From Segatella hominis (lineage in GTDB: Bacteria; Bacteroidota; Bacteroidia; Bacteroidales; Bacteroidaceae): a stretch of DNA of 64,000 nucleotides. A program made the position numbers and the translations under genes. Shown piece after piece: positions 15,062 to 24,408 of the stretch. Each line of letters opens with the position of its first letter. Position 1 is the first letter of the stretch. The DNA lies in the NCBI RefSeq assembly GCF_019249725.2, contig NZ_CP137559.1, forward strand, positions 3,426,001 through 3,490,000. The letters run 5' to 3'. The notes under the pieces are model-generated. The model was not told the DNA's origin, made no database searches, and saw only the letters and a list, made by a program, of their open reading frames with translations.

Positions 15062-17494
15062 ATGAAGATAAGAAAATGGTTACTCTTAGCTGTTGCCAGT
15101 ATGCAGATGACTGGTGTCATGGCTGACAACGTACGTGAGAAGATTCTCATAGACGAAGGATGGAAGTTTGCTTTTGGAAATGCTGCCGATCCTGCCAAGG
15201 ATTTTGGCTGTGGTACTGAGTATTTCAACTATCTGACCAAGGCAAATTCCATACATAACGCAGGTCCGTATGCTCAGAAATTCAACGATTCCACCTGGGT
15301 GTCTGTTACTATCCCTCACGATTGGGTGACCAATCTGTCTTATGCTCGGAATGCAAGTCATTCGCATGGTTATAAGACTGTAGGATATAAATTTCCAGAG
15401 ACAAGTGTAGGATGGTATCGTAAAACTATCAGTATTCCTAAGGAGGACTTGGGAAAGCATATCGCCATTCAGTTTGATGGCATCTTCCGTAACGCACAAG
15501 TGTGGTTCAACGGATTTTATATGGGAACGGAACCGAGTGGCTATGCTACACAGGTGTATGATGTGACCGAATATGTCAACTATGGAGGCGAGAACCTCAT
15601 CTGTGTGCGTGCTGACGCAACATTAGAGGAAGGATGGTTTTATGAAGGGGCAGGCATCTATCGAGATGCTTGGCTGTTGAAGTCTGCTTCCGTAAGTGTG
15701 GCACCGTTTGGCACTTTCGTGTTTGCCGATATCAAGAAGCCCTATGATGCTGCGGTGGTTCATGTGAAAACTGAGGTCAACAACCATTCGCTTGAATCGC
15801 AGCAATGCAGTGTAGAGCAACGACTGCTGGACGCAGAAGGTAAACTGGTGGGAAAGGCTGAAAGCGTAAACCTTAGTCTAAACGCCAAACAGACCCTTGG
15901 TTGCGAACAGACCATAGCTCTCGATCATCCGCATCTGTGGTCAACTGACGACCCTTATATATATAAGGTGGAAACTACGGTAAAGGTGAATGGCGAAGTG
16001 ACAGATGTCTATGAAACGACAACTGGTATCCGTGAAGTGGTGTTTGATGCTCAATCGGGTTTCATGCTTAATGGAAAACCCATCAAACTGAAGGGCGTCA
16101 ATATGCATCAGGATCATGCTGGGGTAGGGGCTGCTATTCCCGATGCTTTGCAGGCTTGGCGCATCAAGAAGCTCAAGAAGTTTGGCTGTAATGCCTATCG
16201 TGCTTCACATAACCCCATGACACCTGCCTTGCTCGATATTTGTGATAGAGAAGGTATGTTGGTCATCGACGAAAACCGTTTGACTGGTATCAACACAGAA
16301 CACTTGCGCTTGCTGGAGAATATGATTAAGCGTGACCGAAACCATCCATCAGTCATTCTGTGGAGTGATGGTAATGAGGAGTGGGGAATAGAAAACTCCG
16401 TACAGGGCACACGTATTGCTGCTGCCATGCGAGAATATACCCGACTGCTCGATCCTACACGTCATTCTACTATTGCCAATGCCGGAGGTTCGGAAATGAT
16501 TAAAGGACTGGATGTGGTTGGCTTTAATTATATCGTGCAAAACGATGTGGATAATAGAAAAAAAGCTAATCCTGACTGGAAAATCGTGGGCACAGAGGAA
16601 ACAACCGGTTGTGGTACTCGTGGGGTGTATTTCGAATCAAAAGAACAGCCCGGACACATGGTTAGCATGAACAGAGGAACAAAACCTGGCGTGGAAAACG
16701 TGATAGAGCGCGGATGGAATTTCTATGATGAACGCCCATGGGCTGCCGGTCTTTTCTATTGGACAGGATTTGACTATCGTGGAGAACCTAATCCGCTGAA
16801 ATATCCTGCCCATGAGTCTGAGTTTGGTATCCTTGACTATTGCGGTTTCATGAAAGATGAAGCATGGTATCTGAAATCTGTATGGACTGACGAGCCTGTG
16901 TTGCATATATTCCCACACTGGAATCTGCAAGGACATGAAGGTGAAACCGTGGAGGTTTGGGCGTATAGCAACTGCGACGAAGTGGAACTGATAGTGAATG
17001 GAAAGAAACTGGGACGCCAGACTATGCCTAAGAACGGTCACCTGAAATGGAAAGCTGTTTATCAGCCCGGAAAGGTTGTGGCTATTGGTTATAAGAATGG
17101 TAAACGTATGCTTACCAAGCAGGTGGAAACTACCAAGCCGGCTTATAAGATTGTGATGAAAACAGACCGTCAGACGATCAGTGCAGACGGACGCGATGTG
17201 GCTGTTGTCACAGTAGAAGTGCAGGATGCTAAGGGACGTATTGTGCCCGATGCTTGTCCGAAGCTGACGTTTAAACTTTCAGGAGATGGCAAAATACTCG
17301 GTGTAGGAAATGGAGATCCGTCTTATCTTGGTGCTGATCATCCTAATCATAACGACTGCCATGAGTTTAGCATACCTGCATTCAATGGACTGGCGCAGGT
17401 GATTATCCAGAGTTCACGCAATTCCTCTGCACTGCAGTTGAGAGGCGAAGCCAACGAGCTTAAAGCTGGAGAACTGACAATAAATACTAAATGA
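15062..17494 (+). CDS. GH2 beta-galactosidase-like glycoside hydrolase
   Basis: 810 residues with signal peptide MKIRKWLLLAVASMQMTGVMA, so periplasmic or exported. The order is the sugar-binding jelly-roll (about 28-220, with WYRKTISIP and EGWFYEGAGIYRDAWL), the Ig-like domain (225-325), the TIM barrel (330-600), then two C-terminal beta domains (DUF4982-like, and a region with GNGDPS). The acid/base Glu is E439 in WSDGNEEWG. The nucleophile is probably E512 in IVGTEETTGCGTRG. RDRNHPSVI is the usual family text. It acts on beta-linked galactosides or related sugars; the exact substrate is not visible. The gene starts directly beside an IS1380 end and converges on the DUF6377 regulator gene. 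It is likely part of the galactoside locus continuing to 24.3 kb. Confidence 0.85.
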   Translation: MKIRKWLLLAVASMQMTGVMADNVREKILIDEGWKFAFGNAADPAKDFGCGTEYFNYLTKANSIHNAGPYAQKFNDSTWVSVTIPHDWVTNLSYARNASHSHGYKTVGYKFPETSVGWYRKTISIPKEDLGKHIAIQFDGIFRNAQVWFNGFYMGTEPSGYATQVYDVTEYVNYGGENLICVRADATLEEGWFYEGAGIYRDAWLLKSASVSVAPFGTFVFADIKKPYDAAVVHVKTEVNNHSLESQQCSVEQRLLDAEGKLVGKAESVNLSLNAKQTLGCEQTIALDHPHLWSTDDPYIYKVETTVKVNGEVTDVYETTTGIREVVFDAQSGFMLNGKPIKLKGVNMHQDHAGVGAAIPDALQAWRIKKLKKFGCNAYRASHNPMTPALLDICDREGMLVIDENRLTGINTEHLRLLENMIKRDRNHPSVILWSDGNEEWGIENSVQGTRIAAAMREYTRLLDPTRHSTIANAGGSEMIKGLDVVGFNYIVQNDVDNRKKANPDWKIVGTEETTGCGTRGVYFESKEQPGHMVSMNRGTKPGVENVIERGWNFYDERPWAAGLFYWTGFDYRGEPNPLKYPAHESEFGILDYCGFMKDEAWYLKSVWTDEPVLHIFPHWNLQGHEGETVEVWAYSNCDEVELIVNGKKLGRQTMPKNGHLKWKAVYQPGKVVAIGYKNGKRMLTKQVETTKPAYKIVMKTDRQTISADGRDVAVVTVEVQDAKGRIVPDACPKLTFKLSGDGKILGVGNGDPSYLGADHPNHNDCHEFSIPAFNGLAQVIIQSSRNSSALQLRGEANELKAGELTINTK

Positions 17495-17501
17495 TATGGA
17501 G

Positions 17502-17528
17502 GGGAAGGTGAAAGCCTTCCCTTTTTTT
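17502..17528 (+). terminator. Terminator after GH2
   Basis: GGGAAGG-tgaaag-CCTTCCC is followed by seven T's, 8 bp past the GH2 stop. Confidence 0.85.
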
Positions 17529-17713
17529 ATTCATGATGCAAATGGGGTTTATGCCGTGAGTGAATATGATGATGGGTGACAAGGACTTGGGGCTTTCAGC
17601 CTCAATAAACAGGAATGATGGTTGATACGAAGCAAGATATAAAGGTTGGAAAACCTGTCTGCGTGCTGTTTGCAAATTAATACGCTTTGGGTGTTGCCAA
17701 GCACTTGCTCTGA

Positions 17714-19351
17714 TTATTCTATCACATTGCATAGTTGGTTGATGGCTGCATCAAAAGTGGTGAGGTCTTTCGCTCGCTTTCTGATGGCTGTCTTGTAATT
17801 ATAGATGGTTTGCGTAGAATAGAACAGGAGGGTGGCCAGTTCCTGACCATCCGTAATTCCTAGTCGCATCAGTGCATAGATACGCAGTTCCTTGGTGAGA
17901 CTGTTAGGGGCTGGGAGAACAATCTGCTTTTCTGGCAACAGCAGTTGGTTGAACTCATCCACGAAGTTAGGGTATAAGTCCATAAAAGCCTTATCGAATC
18001 GGTTGTAGAAACTTGAAGCTTCCTCTTCTGCCAACTTATAGCTGTTGATGGCGGTAAGGAGGTCGGCAGTCTGTTTCGCCTTGATCTTGCGGCTCACCAA
18101 CTTGCGATAATCGTCGAGTTTCTTGATATAGACGGCACTGATGTCCATAAACAATCTCATATAAGTCTCCCTGCGCTTGTTGGTATTGAGCAGCTTCTGG
18201 TTCAGTTCGTCCAAGAGTGTATTTTGACTCTTCACCTCCCGACGACTCTTTGCCAAACGCTTATTTATCCTGAAGACAAAGAACATCATCGCCAAGAAGC
18301 CAAGAGACACGATACTTACCACAACCAGCGATGCCGTGATGATTCGATTTTGACGTATTCCTTGCTGATGATTCGTTTCCGTGATAAGCGGAAGTATGCG
18401 AGAGATCTCAACCATTCGAAGACGATTGTTATAAAACTGAGCATCTTCCATCGAACAATAGATATACTTTGACACACGCTTCGCATACTTAGCATCCTTA
18501 TTATATAGATAGGTGGAAAGTTCCTGAAGTGCCAAATTTTCTTTCAAGGGACAAATTTGGTCGGAGATGGCCGCCTCTACCAAATATTTCTCATATATGT
18601 CCATCTGCCCATTGTCCTGATAATAACGAGCTATACAATATGCTGCAGAAGCATGTACTCTACTGTCAATAGGACTGGCGGCAAGGGCTTTCTGATACCA
18701 GCCCAACACTTTCTTGTCTGTGCGATGTAGCAAATACTCCAACTCACCACTCAGATAATAATAGAGCGCGGAATGCTTGTTGCCTACATATTCAAGGGTC
18801 TTGGCAAGATAGAGTCTTTTTTTATCTTGCATTTCCTCCTTGAATTCAGACCTTTCGCAGAAAGCTTCCCAATAGTTATACACCCATGTCAAGGTGTAAT
18901 AATAGTATTGCATCAGCTTGGGCGAAATGTCTTCTGGCTTCAAAGAAAGCAACAGGTCTTCTGCCTGACTATAGAATCCACCTGTGGATAACACCGCAGC
19001 CCGATTGATCTTGTTGAGGTTGATGAAATAGTCATCATGCAACTGTTCTGCCAATTGCAGGCCCCTGTTGGCATATACCATGGCTGAGTCATATCGATAA
19101 GTATAATACTCACGATAGATTTGATTGTAAAGACTCAGACGCTCTCGTTTGTCGGAAGTAAAATTCAGTTTTTTCTTCATTCGTATGAGTTTCTTCTCTT
19201 TCTTGGAAGAGAACTCGTCCCGACGAGCAATATATTGGTCCAGACGATGAAGCAACTCATCCTCGTCGTCCAAATCCGCATTACGGGAAAATGCCGCATT
19301 TGCCAACATCGGCATCACCACCATCATCAAGAGCCATACTATCTTCTTCAT
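17714..19351 (-). CDS. DUF6377-type membrane regulator
   Basis: 545 residues: signal peptide MKKIVWLLMMVVMPMLANA, a periplasmic helical/TPR-like sensor region (about 25-320), one membrane segment (IITASLVVVSIVSLGFLAMMFFVF, about 335-358), a coiled-coil stretch (AKSRREVKSQNTLLDELNQKLLNTNKRR), and a cytoplasmic C-terminal part. The last 70 residues (LTKELRIYALMRLGITDGQELATLLFYSTQTIYNYKTAIRKRA) look like a LuxR-type helix-turn-helix. It is therefore a one-component sensor-regulator spanning the inner membrane. It is divergent from the TonB-receptor/GH36 unit, the usual position for a local regulator. Its last 69 bp are duplicated at 14468-14536. Confidence 0.8.
   Translation of the reverse strand: MKKIVWLLMMVVMPMLANAAFSRNADLDDEDELLHRLDQYIARRDEFSSKKEKKLIRMKKKLNFTSDKRERLSLYNQIYREYYTYRYDSAMVYANRGLQLAEQLHDDYFINLNKINRAAVLSTGGFYSQAEDLLLSLKPEDISPKLMQYYYYTLTWVYNYWEAFCERSEFKEEMQDKKRLYLAKTLEYVGNKHSALYYYLSGELEYLLHRTDKKVLGWYQKALAASPIDSRVHASAAYCIARYYQDNGQMDIYEKYLVEAAISDQICPLKENLALQELSTYLYNKDAKYAKRVSKYIYCSMEDAQFYNNRLRMVEISRILPLITETNHQQGIRQNRIITASLVVVSIVSLGFLAMMFFVFRINKRLAKSRREVKSQNTLLDELNQKLLNTNKRRETYMRLFMDISAVYIKKLDDYRKLVSRKIKAKQTADLLTAINSYKLAEEEASSFYNRFDKAFMDLYPNFVDEFNQLLLPEKQIVLPAPNSLTKELRIYALMRLGITDGQELATLLFYSTQTIYNYKTAIRKRAKDLTTFDAAINQLCNVIE
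17719..17787 (-). repeat. Original copy of the 69-bp duplicated gene end
   Basis: This is the 3' end of the intact DUF6377 gene, 68/69 identical to 14468-14536. Confidence 0.9.
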
Positions 19352-19672
19352 TGTCCTTTGTTTGTTATTGTTCTTACCTGTTTTTGCTTTGTTATGAAAG
19401 AGAATAACCCTTTACGGCTGCAAAAATACGACTTTTATTCTTCTTTTCAACATCTACTCTCATAAAAAGTATTAATTCTATATATATTCTGATTATTAGG
19501 CAGTTAAGTCTTTATAAGAGTATCCAAGCATCTACTCACGCCCTACACACAGCACCAAGGTGTCTAAAAACAATCTATCTTTGTAACCGAAATCTAAACG
19601 CATTCGATTCAGATTAAAACATTTTGGAATGAACAAATAAATTTAATAATGTAACTAAAAAAAGAATAAGTT
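19352..19672. promoter_or_regulatory. Divergent promoter region, DUF6377 gene / TonB receptor
   Basis: Two -7 elements point outward: TATTTTTG on the minus strand (19421-19428) for the regulator and TATCTTTG on the plus strand (19576-19583) for the receptor, which leaves a leader of about 85 nt. No clear palindromic operator is seen. Confidence 0.6.
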
Positions 19673-22033
19673 ATGAACCTAAAAATCCGTACATTTTCCA
19701 TGGCTTTGGCTGTAATGTCAGCGACAAGCTACATGTATGCACTTCCTTCTAATCATCATGAAGAGAAGTCAAGTACAAAAGAAAAGAAGTCTTTCAACCT
19801 CGAAGAGGAATCCGTAGAGAAGGACAAGAAGGAAGAGCGTAACGTGATGCTTAATGCTGCCGACGCCAACAAGCCTCGTGAAATCCAGATTGGATTGCCG
19901 AGCGAAGACGTAACCGTATATGAGAACGGTCTTCCTGCAGTTTATTCATCCTCAGTTCACAAACTCTCAGCCCACTGGCGCAGCGATGCCTCTCTGAAAG
20001 GTACCGACCTGATGACGCCTTCCGAGTCGGCTATTGCCACAGGTAACATTGCTTACGCTGTATCTTCTTTCAGCGAATTTGGTCAGAAAGAGTTCAAGGG
20101 CAAGCTCAATTACAAGGCGAACCACTTCGGTATGCAGAACTTTGACCTTAACCTCTCTGGTGGCATCGGTACCAACTGGCTCTATACTGCTAGTATGTAC
20201 CAGAACTTCGACCCAGGAAGTTTCAAGCTTCGCTTCACCGATTACGCAGATCGTACCCAGATTTATCATTTCGGTCTGACCCGAATTCTGAACGAAGGCA
20301 AGGGACGCATCTCCTTATTATATAAGTACTCAAACAGCAAGAACCCAGGCAACTTTGCTAATGCGGCACCTTTCATCTACGCAGGTGACGGCAGCATCAA
20401 GAAAATCGCCGGCTTCGACCCAGGCATGGACTCCTATGTTCAGCGACAAGGTTCTTTCCAATACTTGAACACCAAGACTGGCAAGATGGAGACCTGGAAC
20501 ATGAGCAACGGAAGCGAGAACCACGCCAACGAGATTGCCCTCATCAGCCAGTACCAATTTGACAACGGATGGTTGTGGAAATTCAACGCTAAATACATGA
20601 ATGCTCCTCGCGCCAACTACGTGGATTACGGTGGTAGCTCTATCTCGGAGGTGAGCGAGGCTGATGGTTATCAGTTCTCCGATGGCTCAGCTTATAGCGG
20701 ACTCATTGAGGGACGACGTACTTGGTTGCACGTAGGAAAGGTGAGTAATGCTCTCATGACGACAGAAATCAGCAAGCAGCTGAACAACCACAAGTTGATG
20801 ATAGGTCTGAACGAGTGGTATTATCATCTCGACTACTATTCATCATCTTTCCAGTGGGCTGGTACCGTGGAGCCTTATCCTCGCACATTGAGCCAAATGT
20901 ACGTAAATCCTCTTGACCCTACACTGACCGCACGTCGCTCCGAGACCTTTGGATATAACGAGCTGAGTCCTGAATACACCAAGGGTTCTGAGAACAAGTT
21001 GGCTGTTTATTTTACCGACGAATGGAGAGTAACCCCTAAGTTCAAAGTCTTCTATGGCGGACGTCTGGAGTACTATCGCATGTCGGCAAACCAAATTTCT
21101 GCCTCACGCTTCAAGGGATTCCATATCGGCAATTACAACACCTATTCTACTGCGGAGGATGGTTCTATCGTAGCCACAGCGCATAATATCGAACCAGCCA
21201 AGGTGACCAAGAACAAACTGAACTATGCGGCTACCCTGCAGTTGACGTACAACCTCACCAACCAGTTTGGTCTGACAGCTGACGCAACCATCGCCACCCG
21301 CTTCCCACGCATCAGCGAGTATGCAGGAACAGGTCCTACCGAGGAACAGTACAAGCGAGTTACAATCCCGCTGATTCGTGGTGGAATCTTCTACAAGAAC
21401 GATTGGATAGACTTATCTTCCATGATTACTTACATCTCGAAGTCGAACAACATCGACCAGCAGAACCTCACCAAGCCTGGCACGTCTGAAGGCAAGACCG
21501 TGTTGCTCATCTACAACATCCAGACCTTGGGTTGGACCACCTCTGCCGAGATCAATCCATTCAAGAACTTCCACATGCACGCCCTCTTCACCTATCAGAA
21601 GCCAGTGTATAAGAACTACAATGCAAGCGTAACGTTCAATGATGGCCAGACTATGGGTGTAAATGCGAACAACATGATTGTGAAGGAGATTCCACAGGTA
21701 CTCATTGAGTTGGATCCTAAGTATGACATCACCAAGAACTTGAACGCTTGGTTGAGCTTCCGTTACTTTGGCAAGACCTACGCCAACCTCCAGGAGGCAC
21801 TCTATTTCAATGGTCACTGGGAGACTTTCGGCGGAATCAACTGGAACGTGAATAAGAAACTGAGTCTCGGTGTGAGCGTCATCAACATCCTCAACGAGAA
21901 GGGTGCCAAAGGTACCATCAACGGTTCGGAGTTGATTACAAAGGAAGAAGCCAGTAAATATGCAGGCAAGTATATGAGCGGCAGCTATCTTCGCCCATTC
22001 ACCATCGAGTTCTCAGCAGGAATCAAGTTCTAA
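19673..22033 (+). CDS. TonB-dependent outer-membrane receptor (no N-terminal carboxypeptidase-like domain)
   Basis: 786 residues. A signal region MNLKIRTFSMALAVMSATSYMYA is followed by a very charged stretch (about residues 28-60, rich in Lys and Glu), then a plug-like region (about 65-150: EIQIGLPSEDVTVYENGLPAVYSSS) and a long beta-barrel ending LRPFTIEFSAGIKF, with the expected terminal Phe. The CarboxypepD_reg-like domain and SusC signature are absent, and no SusD gene is adjacent, so this is not a classical SusCD pair. The GH36 gene follows by about 100 bp and is probably co-transcribed. It is presumably the uptake receptor for the alpha-galactosides cut by GH36; the substrate is inferred from context only. 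Confidence 0.8.
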   Translation: MNLKIRTFSMALAVMSATSYMYALPSNHHEEKSSTKEKKSFNLEEESVEKDKKEERNVMLNAADANKPREIQIGLPSEDVTVYENGLPAVYSSSVHKLSAHWRSDASLKGTDLMTPSESAIATGNIAYAVSSFSEFGQKEFKGKLNYKANHFGMQNFDLNLSGGIGTNWLYTASMYQNFDPGSFKLRFTDYADRTQIYHFGLTRILNEGKGRISLLYKYSNSKNPGNFANAAPFIYAGDGSIKKIAGFDPGMDSYVQRQGSFQYLNTKTGKMETWNMSNGSENHANEIALISQYQFDNGWLWKFNAKYMNAPRANYVDYGGSSISEVSEADGYQFSDGSAYSGLIEGRRTWLHVGKVSNALMTTEISKQLNNHKLMIGLNEWYYHLDYYSSSFQWAGTVEPYPRTLSQMYVNPLDPTLTARRSETFGYNELSPEYTKGSENKLAVYFTDEWRVTPKFKVFYGGRLEYYRMSANQISASRFKGFHIGNYNTYSTAEDGSIVATAHNIEPAKVTKNKLNYAATLQLTYNLTNQFGLTADATIATRFPRISEYAGTGPTEEQYKRVTIPLIRGGIFYKNDWIDLSSMITYISKSNNIDQQNLTKPGTSEGKTVLLIYNIQTLGWTTSAEINPFKNFHMHALFTYQKPVYKNYNASVTFNDGQTMGVNANNMIVKEIPQVLIELDPKYDITKNLNAWLSFRYFGKTYANLQEALYFNGHWETFGGINWNVNKKLSLGVSVINILNEKGAKGTINGSELITKEEASKYAGKYMSGSYLRPFTIEFSAGIKF

Positions 22034-22136
22034 GCTTTCATAATATACGATGAAAATTGCAATAAAGTAAGACTGCAAGACGTTATCGTAATAGCAAAAA
22101 TAATAAAACCAACAATCAAATAAAAACCAAAGAACA

Positions 22137-24317
22137 ATGAAAAAGGTATTTATGATTATTGCAGCTGTGTGCATGACTTCAGTGATGGCATTCGCGCAAA
22201 AGACCATCAGAGTATCGACCGACAAGACCGATCTCGTGATGCAAGTTTCTCCTAAAGGTCGTCTCTATCAAGTGTATTTAGGCGACAAGTTGAAGAATCC
22301 CGCAGACTATCAGAACCTGAAGTGGGATGTATATGCAGCCTCTGATGGTGCCGTCTGTCAACGAGGTCATGAGGTTTATGCAACTTCTGGTGCTGAAGAT
22401 TTCTTCGAGCCGGCAGTGGCAGTGACTCATGCCGATGGCAACATGACCACCTATTTATATTATAAGTCATTCGAGGAGAAAGCTATCAATGGGGGTACTG
22501 AAACCATCATCACCCTTCAGGACAAAGTATATCCGCTGACCGTGAAGCTCCACTATGCAGCTTATCCTAAGGAGAACGTCATCAAGGCTTGGAGCGAAAT
22601 CTCTCACAAAGAGAAAGCCCCTGTCACCCTCTGGAGATACAGTTCTACCATGCTCTACTTCAAGGCAAACAAATACTTCGTCACCAACTATCATAGCGAC
22701 TGGGCTAAGGAAGGACAGCCTGAGACTTGCCAGTTGACTGCTGGAAAAAAGATAGTTGATACCAAGTTGGGTACCCGTGCAGCCATGCAGGAGGAGCCAT
22801 TCTTTGAACTGGGATTTGATGAGCCTGCCAAGGAAAAAGAAGGCAAGGTGATGCTTGGAACCATCGGATGGCCTGGCAACTTCCGCTTTACCTTCGAGGT
22901 GGACAACGTGGGCGCACTTCGTGTCATCCCAGCCATCAACCCATACGCTTCCGACTATAAGTTGAAGGCAGGAGAGACATTTACTACCCCTGAGTTCATC
23001 TTCGCCATGAGCGACAATGGCATGGGTGAGGCTTCCCGTAATTTGCATAATTGGGCTCGCCAGTATCAGGTAAACATGGGTATGGAAGATCGCCTTACGC
23101 TCTTGAACAACTGGGAGAATACTGGCTTCGACTTCAACCAGCAGAGTCTTGCTGAGTTGATGAAGGATGCAAAGGACTTGGGTGTAGATATGTTCTTGCT
23201 CGACGATGGTTGGTTTGCCAACAAGTATCCTCGCAAGGACGACCATGCAGGTCTCGGCGACTGGGAGGCTACCAAGAGCAAGCTGCCAGAGGGAATACCA
23301 GGATTGGTAAGAGATGCCAAGAAGGCAGGTGTAAAGTTTGGTATTTGGATTGAGCCAGAGATGGTGAATCCTAAGAGCGAACTCTTTGAAAAGCATCCCG
23401 ACTGGGTCATCATGCAGCCTAAGCGTGACACTTATTACTATCGCAACCAGTTGGTGCTTGACATCAGCAACCCTAAGGTACAGGATTATGTGTTCGGCAT
23501 CGTGGATCGCATCATGACGGAGAACCCAGATGTGGCTTACTTCAAGTGGGATTGCAACAGTGTGATTACCAACATCTACTCTCCATATCACAAGGAGAAC
23601 CAGGGCAACTTCTATATCGACCATGTGCGTGGCATCTACAAGGTACTCACTCGCATCCACAACAAGTATCCTAAGTTGCCTATGATGCTCTGCTCTGGCG
23701 GTGGCGGCAGAATGGACTACGAGATGTTGAAATACTTCACCGAGTTTTGGTGCTCTGACGATACAGACCCATTCGAGCGCATCTACATCCAGTGGAGCTT
23801 GTCTAAGTTCTTCCCAGCCAAGACCATGGGCTCTCATGTAACCAATTGGAACAAAAATACCAGCGTGAAGTTCCGCACCGATGTTTGCAGCTCTTGCAAG
23901 TTGGGCTTCGACATCGACCTCAAGTCACTCTCAAAGGATGACTATAAGTTCGTTCAGAACGCCGTCAAGAACTATGACAGCATGAAACCGATGATCCTCG
24001 AAGGCGACCAGTATCGCCTGGTTTCTCCATACGAGGGCAACCACTGTGCTATCAACTATGTAAGCAAGGACAAACAGCGTGCCGTTCTCTTTGCTTACGA
24101 CTTGCACCCACGCTACAAGGAGCCTGTGATGAACGTGAAGATGCAGGGTTTGGATGCCGATAAAGTATATACTGTCAAGGAGACCAATCTGATGCCTGGA
24201 AAGGAATCTGATTTGGAGTGCAATGGTAAACAGTATAGCGGTGACTATCTGATGAAAGTCGGCTTGAATGTATTCAGCCAGACCGATGGAACCAGCCATG
24301 TATTGGTATTAGAATAA
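22137..24317 (+). CDS. GH36 alpha-galactosidase
   Basis: 726 residues with signal peptide MKKVFMIIAAVCMTSVMAFA. It hydrolyses terminal alpha-1,6-galactose (melibiose, raffinose-type sugars or galactomannan side chains). An N-terminal beta-sandwich of about 300 residues is followed by the barrel. The barrel begins with LLNNWENTGFDFNQQSLAEL and MFLLDDGWFANKYPRKDDHAGLGDW; then GIWIEPEMVNPKSELF. The nucleophile is D472 in YFKWDCN, and the acid/base is D541 in CSDDTDPFERI. CSGGGGRMDYEML is the expected substrate loop. All key residues are present. It is the last gene of the receptor-GH36 unit, and a strong terminator follows. Confidence 0.92.
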   Translation: MKKVFMIIAAVCMTSVMAFAQKTIRVSTDKTDLVMQVSPKGRLYQVYLGDKLKNPADYQNLKWDVYAASDGAVCQRGHEVYATSGAEDFFEPAVAVTHADGNMTTYLYYKSFEEKAINGGTETIITLQDKVYPLTVKLHYAAYPKENVIKAWSEISHKEKAPVTLWRYSSTMLYFKANKYFVTNYHSDWAKEGQPETCQLTAGKKIVDTKLGTRAAMQEEPFFELGFDEPAKEKEGKVMLGTIGWPGNFRFTFEVDNVGALRVIPAINPYASDYKLKAGETFTTPEFIFAMSDNGMGEASRNLHNWARQYQVNMGMEDRLTLLNNWENTGFDFNQQSLAELMKDAKDLGVDMFLLDDGWFANKYPRKDDHAGLGDWEATKSKLPEGIPGLVRDAKKAGVKFGIWIEPEMVNPKSELFEKHPDWVIMQPKRDTYYYRNQLVLDISNPKVQDYVFGIVDRIMTENPDVAYFKWDCNSVITNIYSPYHKENQGNFYIDHVRGIYKVLTRIHNKYPKLPMMLCSGGGGRMDYEMLKYFTEFWCSDDTDPFERIYIQWSLSKFFPAKTMGSHVTNWNKNTSVKFRTDVCSSCKLGFDIDLKSLSKDDYKFVQNAVKNYDSMKPMILEGDQYRLVSPYEGNHCAINYVSKDKQRAVLFAYDLHPRYKEPVMNVKMQGLDADKVYTVKETNLMPGKESDLECNGKQYSGDYLMKVGLNVFSQTDGTSHVLVLE

Positions 24318-24335
24318 GGTATCAATATTCATAAT

Positions 24336-24378
24336 AAAAAAAGCAGCAAAGTCTATAATAGGCTTGCTGCTTTTTTTT
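24336..24378. terminator. Terminator between GH36 and proB
   Basis: AAAAAAAGCAGCAA / TTGCTGCTTTTTTT is a bidirectional stem between convergent genes. Confidence 0.9.
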
Positions 24379-24408
24379 AGGTATCTGTATCTCTTTTCCC
24401 TAATGATT

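Noticed and set aside
22467..23837. 456-codon open frame on the minus strand
   Set aside because: It lies entirely opposite the GH36 gene, whose catalytic residues and signal peptide are clear; the reverse frame has no family features.
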